Shown one piece after another: positions 10,765 through 23,262 of a stretch of 64,000 bases of DNA. The translations under genes were made by a program, and so were the position numbers. The stretch spans positions 6,192,001-6,256,000 of the forward strand of contig OZ004590.1 in assembly GCA_963924555.1 (NCBI GenBank), in the 5' to 3' direction. Within the stretch, counting starts at the first letter, position 1, and each line of letters starts with the position of its first letter. Source of the stretch: Crambe crambe (lineage: Eukaryota > Porifera > Demospongiae > Poecilosclerida > Crambeidae). Below the pieces are notes generated by a model. It was not told where the DNA came from and ran no database searches. It was given only the letters and a program-made list of their open reading frames with translations.

Positions 10765-11400
10765 TGCTGGAATAGATGTTTGAATTACATCAACATTTGG
10801 CCAGGCAATGATACCCAAGCATCTAATTTAACAATACCCAATTCCTGATAGATATTCGAATTATATTCTCCATTAACATAGGCCAGGCAATATTACATTA
10901 CATCCTCCGTTAACATTTAACAATAAATTATAGGCCAGGCAATTGTGCCTAATTCTTAAAGGAGATATTTGAATTATATTACAATTATAGGCTGAAAAGG
11001 AAGATATTTTGAATTACATTACATCCTCCATTAACATTTTGACAAATATAGGCCAGGCAATGATACCCAATTCCTGTAAAAGAAGATAATATTATTGGAA
11101 TCACATCTTCCATTAACATTTGACAGTATGGGTCAGGCATCCAATTTAACAATACCCCAACTCCTGAAAAAAAAGTGTCTTCTATTGAATTGCATCTTCC
11201 ATTAACATTTTAACAATACAGACCAGGCAATGATACCAGATTTGAATTACATCCGCCATTGAAATTTGCAGTATAGGCCAGTGCCGAACTCCTGAAAAAG
11301 AAGATATTTGAATTATATTCTCCATTAAACATTTTCACAATATTATAGGCCAGGCAATTGTGGATTACATCCTCCTTTAACATTTGACAGTACAAGCATA
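10765..11400. repeat. Degenerate tandem repeat, GGCCAGGCAATGATACC family
   Basis: Diverged units of about 60-90 bp built from GGCCAGGCAATGATACC, CAATTCCTGAAAAAGAAGAT, TTTGAATTACATCCTCCATT and AACATTTGACAATATA. Individual units also occur around 10,230-10,420. No coding potential. Confidence 0.7.
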
Positions 11401-13600
11401 CCATCCACTGTGACCCACTAAGGCCTTTCAAATATTTCCATACCTGCTGAAAAAAAAAAAAGAACTCGTACATGAAACAGAGTTCAGAGTTAACAAACAA
11501 TACCTGTACATTCAAAATAACATTGAATAATAAGAGCTGGTCACCTTCAATGCGCTTTTTTGGAGTTGGTGCTTCTTTTTTTTTTTTTTTTTGGCCAACA
11601 AGAAGTGCTAAGAAACGATTTGAGCCAGCACACCCCAAGAGAGAAGGCTTGAAGGAGAAGGGGGTGCAGTAGATGGCAAGGATACGCAACGAAGGAGGAG
11701 TGAACCAGATATAGTAAGAGTAGGGAAGGGGAGCTGAGAGGACCACAGAGGGTCATTCAAGAATACTCCAACAGTTTCATTGATGATAAAGAGGGAAATG
11801 AAACATCACTCAACCTTTTTTGACAATGGAGGAAGAGATAAATCACCAGTTCAATGTTCTATGAAACAAACTCCAATGAGCTTGAATGAAGAGAAAGAGA
11901 TCTCTTTTTACAAGAAGGCATTTAACCAATAGAAGGTATATGAAAAAGGTGTGAATCACCTCATTGGTGGGATGTTATATGTGGAAAAGGTATTAAAATT
12001 ATGACTTGGGCGATAATCCTTAACGAAGAATTATGTTGGACTTGTGTAGCATTTCATAAATCGTGCTGAAAAAGAAGCAAGGTGTGAAATATTGTCTCAC
12101 ATTTGGAGGGCTTCAATAAGGTAATGTACTGAACCTGTTTGGCCTATTCACTGATCATTCACTATAATTGCTGTAACTAATGCTCGATTCTCATCAAACA
12201 CCAGAAGAGAGAGCTAGAAATTAAATTCGGTTCCTCTAGTCTGCATTAAAGATTTATTTGCCAAGAATCTTCATTAGATTGAACCCTGAACCATAGAGAT
12301 GCATTTTGAGCAGTTTAAGAAAGAACTTGGAAGATTCACCAGATTATAAAGGAAGAGGTCTTCCCTTGTTTAATGAGAAGACAGTTTGCAACTATATATA
12401 CAGGACTAACTTGCCTCCTTTATCTGTATCAAAGATGAAATTCTTTTCGTGCAAGACTTCAACTGGTCCTCATTTCGATTCTCTTGCTCCACCCTGTTCA
12501 CCCCCTAGCCCTATTCTGAGATGAGGAAAAAAGAAAATATACAAATCAATAAAGGACCATCTTAGTTTAATATGCATAGACAGCTAGTCCCAGCTGTATA
12601 AGGATCAGATGAGGTTGAGATAAATGATTACATGATTTGGAATAATATGCTTTCTTTAAGAGTTACTGAAAGAGTGACTTTCTTTAGTCAAGGGCATCTT
12701 TAGCACAAAATGGTTAGAAAGATTAAAGTGGGGCTTTCCGAATTAACCTTCAGGCCATCAAGTTTGTATAAATTAAATAAGGTAAATTAGACATGAAAAA
12801 AAAACAAAAACAAAAAAAAAAAAAGAGAAGGAAGATTTGATCCACACATTAACTTGATTATCGAGCAAGGTCGTACCAACAGTGGCAGTCATCATTGAAT
12901 GCTTATTATCGATTGTGATGTCGGGAAGTCCTCTGGCTGCTGGCAGACCCATCACTTGCAACAGAGCCGTGGGGGAGGTATTGGTCCAAAAGATCTCTCA
13001 TTTCTGTAGAGGGTCTAGTTTCGTTCAAAACTATATTGATACTCAAATGTTTTATTAGTGAACTGGTCATCTCCACATGCATTATTTCAAAGTCTCTGCC
13101 GATCCATTGCTGAATTATTTCAAACTTACTTTCAGTCCTCTGTCTGAGGTAACATTATTTTTTTTACTATTAATATATTCCAGCATTCCGAAAATCTCCA
13201 GCTTTATCTGCAAGCCAAGCATCTTGAGTTTCTAGAATGTCAATCTTGTTATTATTAGCGACTACAGTTGGTCGTTAAGGCAGGATATCTCGTCTTGTAC
13301 TCATCCTGATCTTTTATTACTCATGGTTATTTGTTAGTACTTTGATGAGAACAAGTAGATGTTAGAGAGCCTATTCCTAAAGTTTTCAAAGTCGCTCTTT
13401 GATGACGAGGCTTCTGCAAATGATTCAGAATAATGGATAGATAGATTATTGAGGCAGGAAGGCATATGTAGTTCAAAGATGAGCAAGTTTGAATGTCTTC
13501 TGATATTAATTTTAATCAATGTGATACAGTGCAGAGGAATGTGGAGGAGTTTGTAGAGAACAAACAAACAAAACCCCAGATAAGGGGGAATGGTCAACAC
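11400..13600. other. No gene recognised
   Basis: AT-rich sequence with scattered A and T homopolymers (11,573-11,592, 12,797-12,825). Short open frames here have no recognisable domain or splice context. I see nothing I can support. Confidence 0.5.
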
Positions 13601-13604
13601 ACCC

Positions 13605-13815
13605 CAGAAAAAGAATTTCCAAGAGAAATGCAGCAACTGCACCAAAAATAGGAACCAATCAAGCACCCAATGTTAGCATTATATAAAATAATATTAAGGA
13701 TAATTAGGAAAAGTACAATTATCATAATAGTCAGAAAAAGAATTTCTGATGAGGGAAATGCAGTAACTGCACCAAAATAGGAAGCAATCAAGCACCCAAT
13801 GTTAGCATTATGAAA
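13605..13815. repeat. ~80-bp direct repeat pair
   Basis: The segment GAAAAAGAATTTCC... containing TGCACCAAAAATAGGAA and AATCAAGCACCCAATGTTAG (about 13,607-13,690) is repeated at about 13,733-13,812 with few changes. Confidence 0.7.
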
Positions 13816-13959
13816 AAAAACAAAACATGAAAGAAAAGGCCATAGAGTACAATATTATTAAGGATAATTAATGGGAAACAGAAGCCATTGGTTTCAATGA
13901 AACGAGCAAGTCAAAGAGTATAATAATAGTAAGAACTACTTGCTTAGCTAGTGGCCATT

Positions 13960-14540
13960 TTTGATACTTTACCCCCCCCCCCACATAATCTCTCGTAACC
14001 AATTTGTGCTTCCGATGTTTGACGTGATGAACAGGTATACATGTCAAGGTGGTTACACAATGTTACATGACATTACACGAGACATGTCAAGATGCTGACA
14101 CACGATGTTATATGACATTACACAGATTATGTTAAGTATGAGAAAAAGTCCAAAAGGACTGAAATAAGGGACCCGTTAAATACGGTCCATTAATGGCAGT
14201 GGTGGAATGTTAAGAAATGTTACTCTGAATATTATAAAGGCATACAATATAAGCATGATAAAGTTTAAGGATAGGGGGGAAAAAAATATGGGACCCATTG
14301 AGTGGCCATTAAGACATTGAAAATGATAACATGTTAAAAATACGATGTTACAATTTATAGTTATGAGGTTCAATGCCAGGCCAGGACCTATTATATTGAT
14401 GCATTTAGCATGGCAAATGTTCATGGATTGAGTTAGACAATGGATGGATGAAATGTGACTTTGATAATAATATAGATGCTTCAAACTCTGGTCCCGGCCA
14501 ATAATATAGATGCTTCAAACTCTGGTCCCGGCCAAAATGT
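13960..14540. repeat. C run and small tandem duplications
   Basis: A C tract lies near 13,971-13,981. A 40-bp unit with ACATGTCAAG and GTTA(C/T)ATGACATTACA is doubled at about 14,037-14,125. A 35-bp unit (TAATATAGATGCTTCAAACT then CTGGTCCCGGCCA) is exactly doubled at about 14,468-14,536. The rest is AT-rich without a gene. Confidence 0.65.
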
Positions 14541-15190
14541 CAATACATCATGAAATTATAATAATTATTTTGAAAATACTTACAGAGTGAAGAGGAGGTG
14601 GTAGGGGGTTAGGGGTGGCAGGGATGGAGCGATCATCACATTCGGACCAGTCGTTTTTAGCACTTTATTCTGTAACAGTTGGTTCTGCCTCCTTGAAAAA
14701 ACTCTGAAGAACTTGGGCAGGCACAGCTACAGCTACAAGGATCTCAACATGTGCAGACTTTCAACACGTTCCATTTCGTGCGCGCACCAACTCCAGTATA
14801 GTTATATATGCACATTCAAGTTATGAAAAAAAATTTTTGCTGCTCAAAAAGCACTTAGATTGATTAGATTATTAACCTTGTAATTCAAAGGTTTTGTATG
14901 ACAACGCTCAGAAAGAAAGCAATATAGGTGGTTTCAAAAGAGGCAATGAAGGAGATATTTTTCCAAAAAAAGAAAGAAAGTGCAATTGGCATGAAGAAAG
15001 TATTTTCCAAGTTTGATTAGCCTCAAAGAGGCGATGAAATATTTTCCAAGTTTAATTACGTATCATTAGCAAGAGGCAATGAATCAAACGAAGTTATTGG
15101 CAAATAAGAGGCAAATATTTCCAAGCTATAGTTATTATTGGCAATTAGGTCAGGCTTTGCTTTCAACCACAAAAGGTTTTTTTAATTATT
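14540..15190. other. No gene recognised
   Basis: AT-rich and purine-rich sequence with repeated short words (GAGGCAATGAA, TTTTCCAAG). No exon or element can be supported. Confidence 0.45.
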
Positions 15191-15194
15191 GGCA

Positions 15195-15305
15195 AGTAGC
15201 ATGAAATTTGAAGAGGTAAACCTCAATTCGAAGAGGTAAAAGCATGAAATTTGAAGAGGTAAACCTTGGTTCGAAGAGGTAAAAGCATGAAATTAGAAGA
15301 AAGCA
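15195..15305. repeat. ~53-bp tandem repeat
   Basis: Units made of AGCATGAAATTTGAAGAGGT, AAACC and TTCGAAGAGGTAAA occur two and a half times. The minus-strand open frames over it are repeat artefacts. Confidence 0.7.
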
Positions 15306-15429
15306 AGATAAGAGTGAAGGAAGAGAAAGTCTTGACACGAAGAAGAGGAAATGAAAATAAAAAGAGATAAGAGAAGGGGATTTTTTTAAAAGCATGCAAT
15401 GCATAACTCGCACATGAAAAAAATTCTCT

Positions 15430-15975
15430 CCACACTCATTGTTTTTTCTCGCCACACTCTCTCACTCACAATTTCTCTCGCCACACTCTCTCATTCAGTT
15501 TTTCTCCCACCACACACTCACTAGCACAATTTTTTCTCCCACCACTCTCACTCGCACAATTTTTTTCTCTCACCACACTCAATCGCACAATTTTTTCTCA
15601 CCACACTCCCTCACTCACAATTTCTCTCACCACACTCCCTCACTCACAATTTTTTCTCTCACCACACTCCCTCACTCACACAATTTTTTCTCTCACCACA
15701 CTCCCTCACTCACAATTTTTTCTCTCACCACACTCTCTCACTCGCACAATTTTTTCTCTCACCACACTCTCACTCACAATTTTTTATCCCACCACACTTG
15801 AAGTCTAACTTGCAAAAAATCTCACTTAAAGTTTAAATCACACAATTTCTCACCACACACTCAAATTCGAAAAATTCTTTCACCACACTCCAGATTAAGG
15901 CATATATACCAGCTCTCTCACCACTCACACAAGTTTAAAGCATAAATATCACACTCTCACCACACACACAGAGTA
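15430..15975. repeat. Pyrimidine-rich ~35-bp minisatellite
   Basis: At least a dozen units of TTTTTTCTCTCACCACACTC followed by CCTCACTCACAA, with variable length. One plus-strand frame is open for about 120 codons (SHHTLTHNF-like repeats) but this follows from composition and is not taken as a gene. Confidence 0.85.
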
Positions 15976-16257
15976 AATAGTTCTTTTTTTGTAATTTTTG
16001 CTTATCTCTTTATTTTTTTCGTGTCTTTTTTTTGTTGTTTTTATATTTTTTCAGATGATTGAATATTGCATGAATCAAGGCCTAGAGTGTAACAAGAAAA
16101 AAAACCACCCCCAGAAACGATTCCCTGTAATCAAAATAATACCCCTTGAAATCATTTTTGAATTGTATCAACACGACCAGCTCTTATTTTTGACTCACGT
16201 TCTCATGTTTCCACCTCAACCAACATCCGCTACATCCTCCCATCACCTGACCTTATG

Positions 16258-16398
16258 GTGGAGAGAGAGCAAGAACAATAGAGAGAGAGATTGAGAGAGA
16301 GAGAGAGAGAGAGTGAGAGAGAGAGATTGATAGAGAGAGAGTGAGAGAGAGAGATTGATAGAGAGAGTGAGAAAGAGAGAGAGATTGATAGAGAGAGT

Positions 16399-16455
<57 letters not shown>

Positions 16456-16490
16456 TGAGAGAGAGATTGATAGAGAGAGTGAGAGTAAGA
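16258..16490. repeat. GA microsatellite with GATTGATAGAGAGAG interruptions
   Basis: A long (GA)n tract with regular ATTGATA and GTGA interruptions. It creates open frames of Ser-Leu repeats on the minus strand, which are not genes. Confidence 0.95.
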
Positions 16491-16499
16491 GTTGAGTGG

Positions 16500-16680
16500 T
16501 GCAGGCAACAGTCGCCATGGTCTCTGATCAATATGGAGAATGAAGAAAACGCAACAGTCGCCATTTCAATTATGGAGAATGAAAGCTTAGCAACAGTTGC
16601 CATGGTTTCTGACATTAGGAGAATGAAGGCTTCGCCAAGAAAAGGTAACAGTTCTCCATGGTTTGACATTTAGGATGAAG
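16500..16680. repeat. Three ~55-bp imperfect repeats
   Basis: Units share GCAACAGTCGCCATGGT and TATGGAGAATGAA. They are diverged copies in direct orientation. Confidence 0.6.
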
Positions 16681-16914
16681 GCTTATAGCCTTTATTATTT
16701 GAAGGAGTATCATCACAAACACCAAAATAGTGTCATGATACATTGAAATGGCCATTGAGATCATAAGAGGGTAAACAGTCTATGGTAAAGTAGCTAGAGT
16801 TTCGTAATTATTTCATCAGCTCTCGAGAGCATGAAGATGCAATTAGATCAGCAGAATAAGGGCCGACCAGCAGCTGCAGATCAAGGGAGCAGAGTGAGGG
16901 CAAGAGTACGAGTC

Positions 16915-17040
16915 TGACCAGCAGAATAAAAGGCTGACCTGTAGCAGATTGAGGGCTGACCTGCAGCAGATTGAGGGCCAACTAGCAGCAGATTGAGGGC
17001 TGACCTGCAGCAGATTGAGGGCCGACTAGCAGCAGAGCAA
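16915..17040. repeat. ~24-bp tandem repeat
   Basis: Units of GGGCTGACCTGCAGCAGATT GA alternate with GGGCCGACTAGCAGCAGA. About five copies. Confidence 0.75.
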
Positions 17041-17149
17041 GTGGCAGGAAGGGTCCTGGGAGTCGGACTGGTGGCAGGGTTGATGGATTCACGCGGGGGC
17101 TGGTCCCTCCTTGATCTCCCGTCCCACCTCACCAACATTCAAAGGCAGA

Positions 17150-18860
17150 GGGGGCGGGACTGAAATTGGTGGGGTGTGACCCTTGTCACACCCCTCCCTA
17201 CCCTGCGACCCTATGAAACTACCCCCATGAGCGTGCCAGGCAAACCTGTAATTCTCCATCACTTGTTAAACAGTACACCTACCCACCCACCCAACCCCCC
17301 TCCCTCCCCCCACAAGAGATAAATGCATTACACCCCCTACCCCTCCCTAAAATCCTAAAAGCCTAGGAGACTAGCTACCCCCTCCATTCCCTCCCCAAAC
17401 AAAAAAAACCAAAACGTACTGTTTAGATGGAGAATTTACAAGCTGCCCTTTTTGCTCCCAAGGTAGGCAGGCCTTTCACTGGAGAGGATCAAGGATTTGT
17501 GCAAGTGGCAACTGACATGAACCCCCCCCCCCAACACACAAATGCATAATACTAGCTAATAAGCAACCCCACCTCCCCACAAGGGGCTATCCCTATACAA
17601 CGTTGTCATGCCAACCCTAGATATTATACCCCCACCAAGCTACACTGCATTACATTTACAATGGCTTAGATATTACCACTACTGCATTACAACAGCTTGG
17701 ACATTACACCCAAACCAAGTTACAATGCACGATATCCCATGCACCCCCAGCAGGTAACATTGCATTACAACGGTTAACACATTGCATTTACATTCCTAAT
17801 GCATACATTGACCTAACTGTATTACATGCATCTAGCTAAGCTAGCTATGTACATTGCATCACATTCACAAAGCATACATCAAGTTCACACAGCAAATTAA
17901 CCAACTGCATTACAGAAATTGCATTGCATTGCATGTCATGGCATCATATTGACCTTCAGTATTCACTTCAGTGCACAATATTAAACTCCTTCGTCTCTCA
18001 TGGTCTCACCCCCTTTCCGCCATCTCTCACTTTCACACGCCTGCTTCCCCTTCCTCTGCCATCTCCACACACAACCCACTCGCACACTTCCTTCACTCTT
18101 TCCCACTTCCCCCTGCTCCTCACATCCCTCAAGCTCCTCTTCCTCCTACGTGCTCCCCCTCTCACGCTTCCTTCCTGTCCCCCCACCTTAAGCTACTCCC
18201 CACAAATCCCTCCAACCCGAAAAAAAGAAGGCACACTTATCCGATGCTCAAGACTAAGCTTCTTGAGTTCAACACCCAAAATAAGCCACTTAAAGCACAG
18301 CTTCTCTTCTCATTAACACCTGGAAAAAAAGCACACCAATGCTGACTAAGACTTCTAAAAAAAGATTGACTTTTACGCAATAGGCTTGGCTATGAAACAA
18401 TGATCAGTACAGACCCAGTATAATAATTATATGACCACAATTATTCAGTAACCATAGCAGCATAACCTTTGATCTTTACATATGCTTAAAACCACTCAAC
18501 CTAAATTTCCTGCATGAAACTACCACATGTACCATCACTGGATACAATACATTTTAGAGCTGAAGATTCTTTAGAGAAAAAGGGAAGAGTTTGAGCTTAG
18601 CTGAAGAAGTTGGAAGTGTTCGTTTTTTGTTTTTTTTTTGTTTTTTTTTTAATGAGCGGCCAGTGGATGGTCACATGTTAAATCCTCAGGATATTTAGGT
18701 TGGTTCGAATATACCAATAAAACAAAACAAAACAGAACAAAACAAAAAAAACAACTGATGTGATAAAAGTTTCATACTGTAGCCAATGATAATAATGTAT
18801 TATTAATGAAAAAAAACTGCAGCTTGGCAAAGCACTGAAGAAGAAAAAAAAGCACTGAAG
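17150..18860. other. No gene recognised; C-rich then pyrimidine-biased
   Basis: 17,150-17,640 is rich in CCCC words and ACCCCC; 17,640-17,960 repeats TTGCATTACA-like words; 18,000-18,230 is pyrimidine-biased and gives overlapping low-complexity open frames on both strands. None has a domain I recognise. Confidence 0.5.
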
Positions 18861-19004
18861 CTTTTCAGCTTAAAGCTATGGGCAAGAAGAAGGGAAAAAA
18901 GCATAGAAGCTTTTCCAACTTAAAATGCAAGGCATAGGTATACCAAACAAAAAAAAGAAGGAAAAAACTCTTATGCCTTGTGTTTTGAGCTGATGAGCTA
19001 ATAG

Positions 19005-19270
19005 CTAAAGAAGAGAGAGTTGAGAAGCTCCAGCTAGAGAAAGGAGAGTTTGCAAGGCTAGTAAAGTGGAGAGAGAGGAGGGAAGGAGTGAGGGAGAGTA
19101 GGAGGAGGAGGAGGAGAGAGAGGGAAAGAAAGGAGCAGGGGAAGGGAGAAAGTGTGGAAAAAGCAAGTGAGAGAGGAGTGGGGAGAAAAGGAGAGGAAAA
19201 AGTAAAGCAAGAATGTGGAGGGAAGAGAGGAGGAATGCAAGAGAGACCAACGGAGAGAGAGAGGACACTT
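19005..19270. repeat. Polypurine tract
   Basis: About 260 bp almost wholly A and G (AGGAGGAGGAGGAGAGAGAG core). Long open frames on both strands follow from the bias and are not called as genes. It lies just downstream of the minus-strand gene ending at 19626. Confidence 0.85.
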
Positions 19271-19625
19271 GCATGTGCACTGTTTAAGTGAATACTGAAA
19301 AACAATCTTAAGGACTTGCAATGCATAATCTTACCAGAGAATTCCCCCACACACACACAAAATGAACTAACTAACTACTCATTAACTAACATGCCAGCCA
19401 ACCCCACCCATATTGCAGTTGCCACTCCCACAAAGTCAAATACTCCAGGGGCCCGATGGGGGCACGTTTCCCAACGGGTCTCCCACCACATATTCAGCCC
19501 CACCCACCCCTTCAACTTACAGCTGCCGTCAATGAATATTGGTGAGCTCAGATGTAGGGAGATCACAGGAAGACCGAGGACCATCCACCACCTGGCAACA
19601 TGGCTCCTCCTCACCCCGTCTTCAT

Positions 19626-22358
19626 CTATCCTCCCCCTGGATCCTGACCCTGATCCTCCCTTTCTTCCCTCCTCCTCCTTTGTGGTGGACCTTCCTCTTC
19701 TTCCTCCTCCTCCGAGAAGATTTCTCTCCTCTGCCTCTTCCTCCGTGGCCGTATATCCTCTTCCTCCAGTCCTCTCCTCCTCCTCATCTGCCGTGTCTCC
19801 ACCCCCTCTACTGCACCCCTTCCCTCCTGGGGGTGCTCTGGCTCAACCAATCTCCCTTTCCCCCTTTTTGAGCCAGGCAACGCCCCCTTTCTCAAAGGGC
19901 GGGGTGCAGCAGAGGTGGTGGAGGAGGAGGATTGAGAGGACGAGGGAGGGCCGGAGGACGAGGGAGGGCCGGAGGACGAGGGAGGGCCGGAAGACGAGGG
20001 ATCAGATGAGGGATCATGGGAGGATGAAGGACCGGACGAGGGATCGTCGTGGGAGGATGAGGAAGTTTGAGGGGGAGGAGGAACCTGAGCCTGTGAGGTG
20101 GATGTGCTGGGTCCCACCTCATCAGAAAACCGCACCCGCTTTGAACGGGGGGGTGGTCTGCTGTGTGATGACCCAGTAGGTCGGGGCCTTTTTCGCCGGC
20201 CCGACCGTCCTCGCCCTGATAAAGGCCGTCTCTGGCTTTCGATGTAGTCATCGATGTCAGGCTGGGGAGAGAAAAAGGAGATGCACATAATAGGAGTGCA
20301 CATTAAGACATTGAGTAGAACAGAAGTCTTTCAATAATAACATAGGCCAATTATAACAGATCACAGTTGACCTGATCAAATTTCAAAACACTTCTTTCTA
20401 TTGGAATACAGAGCTTATGATAACAGCCATATGTCTGGTCATTATTTTGTTTGTCAGGACAAAAGTACTGGTCAAAATGCACACTGATGCAATGTCCAGT
20501 TAAATGTACTAAGTTAAATGTGGGGACAGCTTTCTTTCATAAGCACTGTATTGAATAGTGTCAGAGCAATATTAACAGGAAAAGGCAACAGTTGCCTGGA
20601 CATTAATGTCAGACTGTTTATAATTCCCTGTTATATCACAATGAGGCGAGTTCTGCTTAAACAAAATGCCAGGGAAGAACAAAATAACCAACTAAACTTA
20701 CCACAATTCTACTCAGTGCCGTCACCATTTCCTCCTTCAGAAAGTCCTGGACGGCCTTTAATTGACCTTTCCGGATTCCCATCCTCAACAGAGAGTTGCG
20801 CTTGTTCACCTCGTTTAAGAAATACCTCCCCATCTCTATAAGACGATTGGGGAGGTTTCTTATGTAGCGAAGTGTCGCAACCTCTGGGAGGTGGGAATAC
20901 AGAAGGTCATCCGCATGAATCCCATGCTCGATGGCTAGATGATCCATGTAACGATTAGTCACCATGATGTGGTGATCTTTGCCATCGTGCATCTCAACCC
21001 CGCCATATTTTCTCCAAGTTATATTGTAGTACACGGTCTCAGTCCGACTCCGAGAACAGATCGGGCAGCACAACAGCAATTTAGGATCTAGTGTATGTGC
21101 TGCCCGAAGCCTTTCTGCCACTTGTTTCTTTGTGGCCCTTTCATTCTGTTGGTAAGAAATAATAAATAAATAAATAAATAAATAATTGGAAAGATGTACA
21201 ATGGGGGGAAAACAGGGGACACTATTTTGGTGGCTTTATCCGACCAATTTTAGGCTTACTGTACATTTAAGACATTTTTTTTAAATGCCTAGACAATAAC
21301 AGTGTTGCTGTGAGCGATGGGGTTTTGCTCTTTAAGCTCACACATTGATAGAACAATGCTAGCTAGCTAGCTATATACTCACATTCCTGTCCCTTTCAGT
21401 TCTGAACCATGGCTTCTGTTGCCTAAAAATAATACAAGATTTATTATAATAATGCTGTATTTTAATTGGAAGGGGGTGCTCCACTCCATAGGCTGGGTCC
21501 CAAGTGTGTTTATTATTCGGAGGTTCCACTACAAAATAACCTCCAAGGACAACCTCTCTACAAAGGACAAAAGGATGGGTCCCAAGTGTGTCCTACTAAT
21601 CAACCAATAAGCTACAGTTATTGCATGTACCTTGCACCAGAAGAACGTCGCCTCCTGCACGTTCCAGGAGGTACCCTTCTACGTGTACCAGAAGAAGAGG
21701 GAGCAGAGGAAGGAGGAAGATTGGAAGAAGTAGAGGTAGGAGGAACAGTGGAAGGAGGAGGAAGAGTAGAAGAAGTAGAGGTAAGAGGAACAGAGGTAGG
21801 AGGAACAGTGGAAGAAGTAGAAGTAGGAGGAACAGAGGTAGTAGGAAGAGTGGAAGAAGTAGAGGTAGGAAGAACAGAGGTAGGAGGAACAGTGTAAGGA
21901 GTGGAAGTAGAAGCAGGAGTGAAAAAAGAAAGGGAGAGAGGAGGAAGAGGAGGAGGAGAGGGAGAGGTAAAAAGAGGGGGGGTAGTGGAACGACCACCAT
22001 GGTCAGGGTCCGGGAGGGTAGTTGCTGGATGTAGGGAGGTGGTGGCCGAGGCGACACCAGTGGAGGTGGTGGCAGAGGTGGTGGCCAAGGTGACACCAGT
22101 GGTGACACTGGTGGAGGTGGTGCTGGTCACTGAGGTGGTGGCCAAGGTGACGCCAGTTGAGTCATGGCTGCCGGCGGTGGCAGAGGAGGAGGCACCTTTA
22201 GCAGCAGCAGATCTTTTAGACCTGCCCCTGCCCGCACCCCGTCGGCCCCGCCTAGATGATGGTACACTGGGGACGGGGTCTTCTGGGGCGGTACCTCCCC
22301 CACGGCTGCGCAAACGATCACTCCGCCGGCAGCCAGAAGATGGGTCAACATGTGACAT
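19626..22358 (-). CDS. 615-aa Ser/Pro-rich basic protein with Cys/His core, unknown function
   Basis: Four exons join in frame: 22358-21631, 21422-21383, 21145-20702 and 20261-19626 (1848 nt, 615 codons plus stop). Donors are GTACAT, GTGAGT and GTAAGT; each acceptor is AG. The N-terminal exon starts MSHVDPSSGCRRSDRL, then basic and Ala/Ser-rich sequence, then about 130 residues of Ser/Thr/Pro repeats (VPPTSVPPTSTSS type). The third exon is the conserved core: CCPIC at the start and MDHLAIEH (H-x4-H) further on, resembling a diverged zinc finger, followed by HLPEVATLRYIRNLP and EVNKRNSLLRMGI. The last exon is Ser/Pro-rich with several Lys/Arg clusters (RKRPRP, RRKRQRR) and a Glu run, suggesting a nuclear protein. 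A fragment of the core lies at 10271-10412, so this is a multicopy family, possibly carried by a transposon. I do not recognise it. Confidence 0.72.
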
Positions 22359-23090
22359 GATCTAAAACAAAAAGGTAAACAAGGATTATGACCCTGCATA
22401 GGTGGCTATACTTATCACATGGATATAACACAGAATTATCAATTTGAAATTTACAATTACTTGGCATTGCATGCCTCAAAAGCATCTGATCGGCCAGCTA
22501 GCTAGCTAGTAGAGATGTCCACAGGTTCACTGGCATGATTTCCTAATGAACCGAGGCGACCATTGGAATCATGCTAGCATGTAATTGGAGTGATTTTAAT
22601 TGCTGTACTTAATATTAGCCGTCATGATACTTTCTAGAGGGTACAGCGCTAACTACGTATAGCATGGATTGTAGTCACTCAAATAATGATTAGTACAGCG
22701 AATTGTAATGCCCATGCAAGCTTGAAGACTACATTGGACACTATACAGTATGTAATTCCACGAGGTTAAACTGCAAAGTCTGAGTCAGGTTCTAAAAACC
22801 ATTGATGGGCAAGTTTTTGGGCAAATTCTTGGACATCCTATTAGCTAGCTAGTATATTTGCAACATGACCATTACCTTTAACAGAAAGGTAGTATGAAAA
22901 ACGACCCTGCATGCACACCAACTTTGCTGGCTATGACACAAGTGTAGCTATAGCGAGACAAGATGCATATTTGCAACATGACAATTAATAATCACCCCTA
23001 CAGGCCACTGTTCGAGCATTTAGCTGCAAACCATTAAATTTTAGTATGCAAGATAACCACATCATTCTGCAGTGACTATAACTTTAAGCT
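22359..23090. other. 5' flank of the 615-aa gene
   Basis: AT-rich flank with several GCTAGCTAGCTAGT words. No exon seen. It would hold the promoter of the minus-strand gene but I cannot define one. Confidence 0.45.
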
Positions 23091-23124
23091 TACCGACTTC
23101 ACTGACGAAAACGGACCGAAGAAA

Positions 23125-23262
23125 AACTGCAAAAGCGATTGAACTGCGACTGAACTGCAAAAGCGACTGAACGACTGAACTGCAAAAGCGACTGAACGAC
23201 TGAACTGCAAAAGCGACTGAACTGCAAAAGCGACTGAACTGCAAAAAGCAACCAAGCAACTG
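23125..23262. repeat. ~20-bp tandem repeat, GACTGAACTGCAAAAGC
   Basis: About seven copies of GACTGAACTGCAAAAGC with some units lengthened by GACTGAAC. It lies upstream of the 615-aa gene. Minus-strand open frames here are repeat artefacts. Confidence 0.85.

Larger units (their letters stand above)
9976..10765. repeat. Direct duplication of ~250 bp flanking gene scraps
   Basis: The sequence from about 9,976 to 10,215 (containing TTGTGTCAACACCATTGATA, CTTTGGGCCAGGTGACCTGA) recurs at about 10,506-10,765 with small indels. Between the copies lie fragments of two different genes (10,271-10,412 and 10,434-10,504). Confidence 0.8.

Noticed and set aside
15439-15801. 120-codon frame of SHHTLTHNF-type repeats
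   Set aside because: Composition artefact of a pyrimidine-rich minisatellite; no start context, domain or conservation of frame length.
16230-16669. Ser-Leu repeat frames on the minus strand
   Set aside because: Direct translation of a GA microsatellite.
19005-19356. Overlapping long frames on both strands
   Set aside because: Polypurine tract leaves several frames stop-free; no domain.
21466-22365. Plus-strand frames rich in Glu/Val/Gly and Arg/Ser
   Set aside because: Antisense shadows of the Ser/Thr/Pro-rich first exon of the minus-strand 615-aa gene.
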